This document shows, piece by piece, positions 25,735-32,414 of a DNA stretch of 64,000 nucleotides. The notes beneath the pieces were generated by a model, which had not been told where the DNA came from, searched no databases, and was given only the letters and a program-made list of their open reading frames with translations. How positions within the stretch are numbered: position 1 is the first letter of the stretch; each line of letters begins with the position of its first letter. Where the stretch lies: contig JBKBQT010000013.1 in NCBI GenBank assembly GCA_046292445.1, forward strand, positions 15,103 through 79,102. The letters run 5' to 3'. Position numbers and translations under genes: made by a program. This DNA comes from CALIZF01 sp046292445. GTDB lineage: Bacteria > Pseudomonadota > Alphaproteobacteria > Rhodobacterales > Rhodobacteraceae.

Positions 25735-26351
25735 CGGATGCGGTGGAAGCGGTTTCGCGCCGTGTTTCACGTGAAACATTGGCGCGGCTCGAAGTGCTTT
25801 CAGAGGCGGTGCGCCAGTGGAACCCCCGGATCAATCTGGTGGCCCAGAGCACCGTCGAGGACATCTGGGCGCGCCATATTCGGGATTCTCTCCAGCTCGT
25901 CGACCTTGCGCCGACTACATATCGGTCATGGGCAGACCTGGGGAGCGGCGGCGGGTTTCCTGGCCTTGTGGTTGCTGCGGCGCTGGCGGAAACTAACCCG
26001 GCAGTGCAGGTTGTTCTCGTTGAGAGCGATCGGCGAAAGGCGGCCTTTCTGGCGCAGACGGCTCGGGCTATGGACGTAAACGCGACGGTTCACGCTGAGC
26101 GGATCGAGCGGCTCAATCCCCTAGGAGCCGACGTAGTCTCGGCGCGCGCTCTCGCGCCTCTTCCCGCGCTGCTCGGACAGGTGATCCGTCATCTCGGACC
26201 AGGAGGCACAGCGATTCTTCCGAAGGGGGCGCGCCATCGCGACGAACTTGCCGAGGCTGCCGCAATTTTCCGGTTCGCAGTCGAGGTTGTCGCCAGTAAT
26301 ACGGATACTGCTGCGGCAATCCTGGTGCTGACGGAAATTGATAATGCCTGA
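25731..26351 (+). CDS. rsmG: 16S rRNA m7G527 methyltransferase RsmG (GidB)
   Basis: RsmG methylates G527 of 16S rRNA; its loss gives low-level streptomycin resistance in several bacteria. The 206-residue protein has RINLVAQST, RHIRDSLQL, the SAM-binding DLGSGGGFPGL and ESDRRKAAFL. It overlaps mnmG by 4 bases at the start and parA by 8 bases at the end. Residues 12-16, VSRET, are encoded by a perfect parS site and lie before the conserved domain. Confidence 0.95.
   Translation: MTDAVEAVSRRVSRETLARLEVLSEAVRQWNPRINLVAQSTVEDIWARHIRDSLQLVDLAPTTYRSWADLGSGGGFPGLVVAAALAETNPAVQVVLVESDRRKAAFLAQTARAMDVNATVHAERIERLNPLGADVVSARALAPLPALLGQVIRHLGPGGTAILPKGARHRDELAEAAAIFRFAVEVVASNTDTAAAILVLTEIDNA
25763..25778. 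other. parS centromere site 2 (inside rsmG)
   Basis: TGTTTCACGTGAAACA, a perfect 16-base palindrome identical to the ParB-binding consensus, inside the first 50 bases of rsmG where it reads VSRET. Confidence 0.92.
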
Positions 26352-27165
26352 CCTTAACAGTGATCCCAGCGCCCGGGTAATCGCCGTCGCCAACCAGAAG
26401 GGCGGCGTGGGAAAGACAACAACGGCGATCAACCTCGCGGCGGCGCTTGCCGAGCAAGGCAGGGCTGTGCTCGTCATCGATCTCGATCCGCAGGGAAACG
26501 CTTCTACCGGCCTTGGCGTCGGGGCAGCGGTGCGGCGCAAGACGAGCTTCGATCTGCTTGTCGGTGACGAAGCACTTGATGTGCTAGTAAGAGACACCTC
26601 AACCGCTGGCGTTCGGATCATTCCTGCGACCACCGATCTCGCTTCGGCTGATCTGGAGTTCTTCGGACGCGAGCGTCGCAGCTTCCTGTTGCGCGACGCG
26701 CTGCGGCAGCCAGCACTCGCACGGCTCGGCTTCGATTTCGTCTTGATCGATTGTCCGCCGTCGCTGAACCTCTTGACGGTCAATGCAATGGTGGCTGCCG
26801 ATGCCGTGATCGTCCCGTTGCAGGCGGAGTTTTTTGCGCTCGAGGGCCTGTCGCAACTCATGCTGACGATCCGAGAGGTCCGCCGTACCGCCAACCCGGA
26901 TCTGCGCATCGACGGGATCGTCCTGACAATGGTTGATGGCCGCAACAACCTTGCCCAGCAGGTCGAGGCAGATGCGCGCGACACTCTTGGATCGCTTGTG
27001 TTCCAGACCAAGATACCGCGTAACGTGCGCATCAGCGAGGCACCGTCCTTCGCGCAGCCCGTACTGAGTTATGACAGGACGTCGCGCGGCAGCGAGGCAT
27101 ACCGCCGTCTCGCGATCGAATTACTCGGACGGGTTGGCATGGATGCGCAGGAGGTGTCGCGATGA
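26344..27165 (+). CDS. parA: Chromosome partitioning ATPase ParA
   Basis: ParA is the Walker-type ATPase that moves ParB-parS complexes over the nucleoid. The 273-residue protein has the deviant Walker A KGGVGKTTT near residue 20, VIDLDPQGNAST (Walker A'), DCPPSLNLLTVNA (Walker B region) and PRNVRISEAPS. Short N-terminus without a DNA-binding domain places it with chromosomal ParA/Soj. The ATG at 26344 overlaps the rsmG stop by 8 bases; an upstream TTG at 26338 is less likely. It is coupled to parB by a 4-base overlap. Confidence 0.96.
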   Translation: MPDLNSDPSARVIAVANQKGGVGKTTTAINLAAALAEQGRAVLVIDLDPQGNASTGLGVGAAVRRKTSFDLLVGDEALDVLVRDTSTAGVRIIPATTDLASADLEFFGRERRSFLLRDALRQPALARLGFDFVLIDCPPSLNLLTVNAMVAADAVIVPLQAEFFALEGLSQLMLTIREVRRTANPDLRIDGIVLTMVDGRNNLAQQVEADARDTLGSLVFQTKIPRNVRISEAPSFAQPVLSYDRTSRGSEAYRRLAIELLGRVGMDAQEVSR

Positions 27166-28076
27166 ACGAACGCAAGGGCGAGCGACGCGGCCTTGGCAGG
27201 GGCCTGTCCGCGTTGATGTCTGATGTGATGGGTGATGTGCGCGCAGATGCGGGTCAGGTCGGCGCGGACGTGACACGGCTCCCGGTCGACCTTCTGATGC
27301 CGAATCGGGCGCAGCCACGCCAGACCTTCGACGAGATCGGGCTCGAGGAACTCGCACAGTCGATCCGCGATCGGGGAGTTCTTCAACCGCTTATAGTTCG
27401 CCCCGATCCAGATGGCGTCGGTTTTCAGATCGTTGCGGGTGAGCGACGCTGGCGAGCTGCGCAAATGGCCCAACTACACGAGGTACCGGTTATCGTGCGC
27501 GACTATAGCGACCAGGACATGCTGGAGGTCGCCATCGTCGAAAACATCCAGCGCACGGACCTTAACCCGGTGGAAGAGGCGATGGCCTACCGCGCGTTGA
27601 CGGATCGCTTTGGCCATACCCAGGACAAGATTGCCGAGGCGCTCGGCAAAAGCCGCAGCCACATCGCAAACGCCATGCGGCTCTTGCAGCTGCCCGAGCC
27701 GGTGCTTGCGATGCTGACGGATGGGCGGCTTTCCGCAGGCCACGGCCGTGCACTTGTGACGATGATAGATCCCGTTGCCATTGCGGAACTGGCTGTTGCC
27801 CAGAATCTCACGGTCCGCGAGTTGGAGGAATTGTCGCGACGCCAGCGGCCCCGCACGTCGCGCAGCGCATCGGGACAAAGCACGAGGAAACCTGAGAAGG
27901 ATGCCGATACCGCAGCGATCGAGGCGGATCTTTCTGCCGCGCTGCGAATGTCCGTGCGGATCAGCCACACTGGACCGGGCGAGGGCGGCACATTGTCGAT
28001 CATGTATCGGTCGCTCGATGATCTGGACATGCTCTGCGAAGGACTCTCGCAACTGAGGCGCGCCACATCACGCTAG
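27162..28076 (+). CDS. parB: Chromosome partitioning protein ParB
   Basis: ParB is a CTP-dependent clamp that loads at parS and spreads. The 304-residue protein has the ParA-interacting N-terminus RRGLGRGLSALM, the CTPase/ParB box with NRAQPRQTFDE and GERRWRAA (residues 93-100), VENIQRTDLNPVEEA, and a helix-turn-helix KSRSHIANAMRLL. A variable linker and C-terminal dimerisation domain follow. Three parS sites within 3.5 kb on either side support its role. Its stop is 9 bases from the convergent hemW stop. Confidence 0.96.
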   Translation: MNERKGERRGLGRGLSALMSDVMGDVRADAGQVGADVTRLPVDLLMPNRAQPRQTFDEIGLEELAQSIRDRGVLQPLIVRPDPDGVGFQIVAGERRWRAAQMAQLHEVPVIVRDYSDQDMLEVAIVENIQRTDLNPVEEAMAYRALTDRFGHTQDKIAEALGKSRSHIANAMRLLQLPEPVLAMLTDGRLSAGHGRALVTMIDPVAIAELAVAQNLTVRELEELSRRQRPRTSRSASGQSTRKPEKDADTAAIEADLSAALRMSVRISHTGPGEGGTLSIMYRSLDDLDMLCEGLSQLRRATSR

Positions 28077-28085
28077 CCGCGGCGA

Positions 28086-29270
28086 TCAGGGCAGATGTGA
28101 CGCGAGCTCGGCGATGATGCCGTCGGTGAGTAGCCGCCCGCGCTCCGTGATCTGAAGTCGCGTGTCATCCAGATGCAGCAGGCCTGCATCGAGGAGATGT
28201 CCCATGACTGCCGGATCTGGGCGGAATAGCTCCGGGATTGCCACCCATGCGACGCCGCCGCGCAGTCGAAGCCCCATGAGCAGCGTTTCTGTCACGCGCG
28301 CTGCAGCGTCCAGCGGCGTATCCGGCAGATTTCCCGATCCGCCCGTCTCGACGGCGTGGAGCCAGTCTGCCGGCGCGCGATGGGCCTCGGTCGCCACGCG
28401 CTGTCCGTCGCGCGTCACGCGCCCATGCGCACCCGGCCCGATGCCGACATAATCGCCGCCCGTCCAGTAGATCAGATTGTGCCGGCACTCCGCACCCGGC
28501 CGCGCATGGTTCGATATCTCATAGGCCGGAAGCCCTGCCGCCTCGCAGCGCGCCTGCGTGACCTCGAAGAGGCTGACCGCCCGATCCTCGTCCGGGAGGC
28601 CGCGCAGCTGGCCTGCGGCCGCACGCGCTGCAAATACTGTGTCTGGCTCGACAGTCAGCTGGTAAAGCGACAGATGCTCTGTCCCCAACCTCAAGGCCGT
28701 ATCGAGTTCGTCCTCCCATTGGCGCACGGTCTGATCCTGCCGGGCATAGATGAGATCGAGGTTCACCCGCGGAAACGTAACCTGTGCGATCTCGACCGCA
28801 CGGAGACCCTCCGCCGCGCTATGCATGCGCCCAAGCCTGCGGAGCGCACCGTCGTCGATCGCCTGCAGGCCGATCGAAATCCGGCTGACCCCGGCATCCC
28901 GATAGCCCCGAAACCGCGCGGCATCGACTGAGCCCGGGTTGGCTTCCATCGTGATCTCGATGGTGTTTGCCACCGGCCAGGCGGCGCGCGCCGCATCGAT
29001 GATGCCGGCGACAAGATCGGGTGGCATCAACGAAGGCGTGCCCCCACCAAAAAAGATCGTTTCAAGCACCCGCGGTCCGGTGTCATGCGCGGCGCGCGCG
29101 ATCTCTCGCGCATAGGCGTCGCGCCAGCGTGGTAACTCTATCTGAGCCGATACATGAGAATTGAAATCGCAATACGGACATTTCGAAACGCAAAACGGCC
29201 AGTGGATATACAGTCCGAAACGTGGTGCGCCGAGCGGACCGGTCGCGACCGGATGTTTCACGTGAAACAC
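28086..29270 (-). CDS. hemW: Radical SAM haem chaperone HemW
   Basis: HemW is the HemN-like radical SAM protein now viewed as a haem chaperone. The 394-residue protein has CVSKCPYC, the CxxxCxxC cluster motif at residues 27-34, followed by DF rather than the fourth cysteine of true HemN. FFGGGTPSL and EANPGS are also family motifs. The start is GTG at 29270 giving MFHVKHPVATG; as in mnmG, these residues come from a parS site. The first 13 bases overlap the 3' end of rdgB. Confidence 0.94.
   Translation of the reverse strand: MFHVKHPVATGPLGAPRFGLYIHWPFCVSKCPYCDFNSHVSAQIELPRWRDAYAREIARAAHDTGPRVLETIFFGGGTPSLMPPDLVAGIIDAARAAWPVANTIEITMEANPGSVDAARFRGYRDAGVSRISIGLQAIDDGALRRLGRMHSAAEGLRAVEIAQVTFPRVNLDLIYARQDQTVRQWEDELDTALRLGTEHLSLYQLTVEPDTVFAARAAAGQLRGLPDEDRAVSLFEVTQARCEAAGLPAYEISNHARPGAECRHNLIYWTGGDYVGIGPGAHGRVTRDGQRVATEAHRAPADWLHAVETGGSGNLPDTPLDAAARVTETLLMGLRLRGGVAWVAIPELFRPDPAVMGHLLDAGLLHLDDTRLQITERGRLLTDGIIAELASHLP
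29254..29269. other. parS centromere site 3 (rdgB/hemW overlap)
   Basis: TGTTTCACGTGAAACA, a perfect parS. On the minus strand it is read in two frames: it ends rdgB as Cys-Phe-Thr-stop and begins hemW as FHVKH. Confidence 0.92.
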
Positions 29271-29893
29271 CGGCGAAGAAGCCGCTCGAACGCAACTGCA
29301 CGATGGCTGATCGCGTTCTTGTCCTCAGGGAGCATCTCGGCAAAGGTAACAGATCGACCGTCCGGCACGAAAATCGGGTCGAACCCGTGCCCTGCCGGCC
29401 CGCGCATGGGCCAGACCACCCGCCCTTCGACGCAGCCTGCCGCGACCTCGACATGCCCATCCGGCCAAGCAAGCGCCAGACAGCAGCGAAACCGCGCCGT
29501 CCACGGCTCCGGCGCCTGTCTTGCGATCAAGTCATCGTGAACGCGCGCCATCGCAACCGTGAAATCGCGTCCACCCGGAACGATGGCCCAATCCGCCGTG
29601 CGAACCCCGGGCAGGCCGCCGAGCGCATCGACTTCGATCCCGGAATCATCCGCCAATGCAACACAACCCGTCGCGACGGCCGCCGCGAGCGCTTTGATAC
29701 GGGCGTTCCCTTCGAACGTCGCTTCGGTCTCCTCGGGCTCGGGCAGCCCCAGCGTGGCGGCCGTGACCAGGTCGATCCCCATGGGCGCAAACAGGGCGGT
29801 CATTTCGGCGACCTTGCCGGCGTTGTGCGTCGCCACAACGAGGCGCCGGCCTTCGAACCGGCGAAGCGCCGTCCCGGCCGCTACCGTCGTCAT
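29258..29893 (-). CDS. rdgB: dITP/XTP pyrophosphatase (RdgB/HAM1)
   Basis: RdgB hydrolyses dITP, ITP and XTP to monophosphates and so protects DNA from purine analogues. The 211-residue protein has VVATHNAGKVAEM (phosphate-binding SxNxxK-type motif), the metal site LADDSGIEVDAL, GRPGVR-type text (here GLPGVRTADWA) and GFDPIFVPDG. It overlaps rph by 4 bases at its start and hemW by 13 bases at its end, where its last codons are supplied by parS. Confidence 0.95.
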   Translation of the reverse strand: MTTVAAGTALRRFEGRRLVVATHNAGKVAEMTALFAPMGIDLVTAATLGLPEPEETEATFEGNARIKALAAAVATGCVALADDSGIEVDALGGLPGVRTADWAIVPGGRDFTVAMARVHDDLIARQAPEPWTARFRCCLALAWPDGHVEVAAGCVEGRVVWPMRGPAGHGFDPIFVPDGRSVTFAEMLPEDKNAISHRAVAFERLLRRCFT

Positions 29894-30606
29894 CGTCCTG
29901 TCGCCGCAGCTTGCGCGGCCACGAGCGCAGCCGTGCCCGCCCCGGCGAGGTTCAGCAGACGATCGAGCGCATCGCGCCCGAATGTCGAACCCTCCGCCGA
30001 CATCTGCACCTCGACAAGATCGCCGCCACCCGTCAGCACGAAATTGCCATCCACCGCCGCGTCACTGTCCTCGGCATAATCGAGGTCGAGCACGGCCTGC
30101 CCGGCGTAAATCCCGCAGGATACCGCCGCAACGTGATCGAGGATCGGGTCGGACGAAATCGTCCGCGCCGCCAGAAGCTTGTCAACCGCCAGCCGCAACG
30201 CCACCCAGCCGCCGGTGATTGACGCACAGCGCGTGCCGCCATCGGCCTGCAACACGTCGCAGTCGATGACGATCTGCCGCTCGCCCAGCGCCGCCCGGTC
30301 GAGGCCGGCACGCAGCGCCCGCCCGATCAACCGCTGGATTTCGATCGTCCGCCCCTGCTGCTTGCCCGCTGCAGCCTCCCGCCGGTTGCGCGTATGCGTC
30401 GCGCGCGGCAGCATGCCGTATTCCGCAGTGACCCAGCCGAGCCCGGTGCCTTTCAGAAAGGACGGCGGCCGGTCCTCGATGCTGGCGGTGCACAGAACCC
30501 GCGTCGCCCCGATCTCGATCAGGCAAGACCCTTCTGCATGCCGTGCCGCGTCGGGAACGATCCGCACGCCCCGCATCTCGTCCAAGCCCCTGCCCGATGG
30601 TCGCAT
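29890..30606 (-). CDS. rph: Ribonuclease PH
   Basis: RNase PH is a phosphorolytic 3'-5' exoribonuclease that trims tRNA 3' ends. The 238-residue protein begins MRPSGRGLDEMRGVRIVPD, normal for the family, and contains CTASIEDRPP, GWVTAEYGMLPRAT, the GRTIEIQRLIGRALR basic segment, IDCDVLQADGGTR, and late DLDYAEDSDA. The start at 30606 is set by this family opening. It is divergent from hrcA and forms rph-rdgB-hemW with overlapping ends. Confidence 0.96.
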   Translation of the reverse strand: MRPSGRGLDEMRGVRIVPDAARHAEGSCLIEIGATRVLCTASIEDRPPSFLKGTGLGWVTAEYGMLPRATHTRNRREAAAGKQQGRTIEIQRLIGRALRAGLDRAALGERQIVIDCDVLQADGGTRCASITGGWVALRLAVDKLLAARTISSDPILDHVAAVSCGIYAGQAVLDLDYAEDSDAAVDGNFVLTGGGDLVEVQMSAEGSTFGRDALDRLLNLAGAGTAALVAAQAAATGR

Positions 30607-30674
30607 GGCGTTTCGTCCTGCTCTGCCGCGTCGCGATCCTGTTAGCGGCGGAGGTCCACCGCGCGCAACCCCGA

Positions 30675-30704
30675 TTGACGCGGACGCGCAGCAGCCTTTA
30701 TGGT
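30675..30704 (+). promoter_or_regulatory. Candidate sigma-70-type promoter for hrcA-grpE
   Basis: TTGACG (30675-30680) and TATGGT (30699-30704) are separated by 18 bases. The predicted start of transcription would be about 30 bases before the hrcA ATG. I see no CIRCE inverted repeat here, so HrcA autoregulation through CIRCE at this spot is not supported. Confidence 0.5.
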
Positions 30705-30741
30705 CGCATGCCCCTCGCGGCACCGGCCATGGATCTCCAGC

Positions 30742-31815
30742 ATGATGCCTGATAGCCCCAAGCTGCTCGCCGATCTCAACGCCCGAAGCCGGGAGGTGTT
30801 CCGCCGCGTGGTCGAGGGCTATCTTTCCTCGGGCGATCCCGTCGGCTCGCGCACGCTCACCCGCGCGATGAGCGAAAAGGTCTCGGCCGCAACGATTCGC
30901 AATGTCATGCAGGACTTGGAGTATCTCGGCCTGCTCGACAGCCCGCATGTCTCGGCCGGCCGCGTGCCTACCCAACTCGGCCTGCGCCTTTTCGTCGATG
31001 GCCTGCTCGAGGTCGGTCAGCTCGACAGCGCCGACCGCGACAAGATCGACGCGGCCGCCGACGGCAACGCACCCGATGTCGAAACCCTCCTCGATCGCGT
31101 CGGCGGGGCACTTTCGGGCCTTACCCGCGGCGCGAGCCTCGTGCTCACGCCCAAGCACGAAGCGCCGATCCAGCACATCGAATTCGTCAGCCTCGGGCAT
31201 GACCGCGCCCTTGCCGTCCTCGTCTTCGCCGACGGCCATGTCGAGAACCGGCTCTTCACCCCGCCCCCGGGCCAGACGCCCTCCTCCATGCGCGAGGCGG
31301 CAAACTTTCTCAACGCCATCGCCGGCGGCAAGACGCTATCCGACCTGCGCCGCCAGGTGACGGCCGACATGGCCGCCCGCCGCCAGGAGATCGACAGCCT
31401 TGCCCGCGAACTCGTCGAATCCGGTCTCGTGCTCTGGGAAAACGCCGGCGAGGCCCAGGAACGCCTGATCGTGCGCGGCCGCTCGAACCTCTTGCCCGAC
31501 ACCGACCCCGGCCCGGACATGGACCGGATCCGTCAGCTGTTCGATGACCTCGAACGCAAGCGCGACATTGCCGAGTTCCTGTCGCTCGCCGACAATGCCG
31601 AAGGCGTCCGCATCTTCATCGGCTCGGAGAACCGCCTTTTCTCGCTTTCGGGTTCCGCCCTCGTGGTTTCCCCCTATATGAACGCTGACCGCAAGATTGT
31701 CGGGGCCGTGGGGGTAATCGGCCCGACGCGGCTCAACTACGGCCGGATCGTTCCGATCGTGGACTATACGGCGCAACTCGTCGGCCGGCTGATCGCCGAC
31801 CGGCAGCTTGGATGA
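30742..31815 (+). CDS. hrcA: Heat-inducible transcription repressor HrcA
   Basis: HrcA represses groESL and other heat genes through CIRCE operators and is helped by GroEL. The 357-residue protein has the winged-helix opening LNARSREVFRRVVEGYLSSGDPVGSRTLTR and SAATIRNVMQDLE, followed by the GAF-like domain with HIEFVSL and a C-terminal GVIGPTRLNYGRIVPIVDYTA. Two ATG codons are adjacent at 30742 and 30745; GGA upstream suits either. It overlaps grpE by 4 bases. Confidence 0.96.
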   Translation: MMPDSPKLLADLNARSREVFRRVVEGYLSSGDPVGSRTLTRAMSEKVSAATIRNVMQDLEYLGLLDSPHVSAGRVPTQLGLRLFVDGLLEVGQLDSADRDKIDAAADGNAPDVETLLDRVGGALSGLTRGASLVLTPKHEAPIQHIEFVSLGHDRALAVLVFADGHVENRLFTPPPGQTPSSMREAANFLNAIAGGKTLSDLRRQVTADMAARRQEIDSLARELVESGLVLWENAGEAQERLIVRGRSNLLPDTDPGPDMDRIRQLFDDLERKRDIAEFLSLADNAEGVRIFIGSENRLFSLSGSALVVSPYMNADRKIVGAVGVIGPTRLNYGRIVPIVDYTAQLVGRLIADRQLG

Positions 31816-32414
31816 CAAGGCCCATGCAGACCGAACCGAAGGAACAGCCCATGCAGCCCGATGACGGGGCCGCCGTGCCCGAAACCACGCCCGAAACGGG
31901 CGCCGAATTCATCGACGCTGCCGAACTCGACGCCCTGCGCGCCGAACGCGACGATCTGCGCGACCGCTGGATGCGCGCCCTCGCCGAAGCCGAAAACGCC
32001 CGCAAACGCGCAGACCGCGACCGGCGCGAGGCCGAGAACTACGGCGCCTCCCGCCTCTCGCGCGACCTGCTCCCGGTCTATGACGCGCTGCGCCGCGGCC
32101 TCGATGCCGCGCAGGATGCAGCGGCCAAGGCCGAGCCCGGCGCAGAGACCGCCGCCACCGCCGCCCTGATCGAAGGCGTCGAGCTCACCCTGCGCGAACT
32201 GCAATCGGTCTTCCACAGGCACCAGATCCGCATCATCGCCCCGGCCGTCGGCGACGCCTTCGACCCGCAGCAGCACCAGGCGATGTTCGAAGCGCCGGTG
32301 CCGGGCACCAGCGCCGGCCAGATCATCCAGGTCATGACCGAGGGCTTCATGCTCCACGACCGGCTCCTGCGTCCCGCGCAGGTCGGCGTCTCGTCAATGC
32401 CCGCGGCTCGCTAG
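31812..32414 (+). CDS. grpE: Nucleotide exchange factor GrpE
   Basis: GrpE exchanges ADP from DnaK. The 200-residue protein has an acidic N-terminus, a long coiled-coil with DRWMRALAEAENARKRADRDR, and the C-terminal beta domain with FDPQQHQAMFE, IIQVMTEGFMLHDRLLRPAQVGVS. Start at 31812 overlaps the hrcA stop as ATGA; an ATG four codons later is possible. The stop overlaps the convergent mutS stop within CTAG. Confidence 0.95.
   Translation: MTRPMQTEPKEQPMQPDDGAAVPETTPETGAEFIDAAELDALRAERDDLRDRWMRALAEAENARKRADRDRREAENYGASRLSRDLLPVYDALRRGLDAAQDAAAKAEPGAETAATAALIEGVELTLRELQSVFHRHQIRIIAPAVGDAFDPQQHQAMFEAPVPGTSAGQIIQVMTEGFMLHDRLLRPAQVGVSSMPAAR

Noticed and set aside
30607..30741. CIRCE operator upstream of hrcA
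   Set aside because: No TTAGCACTC-N9-GAGTGCTAA-like repeat is present in the gap.
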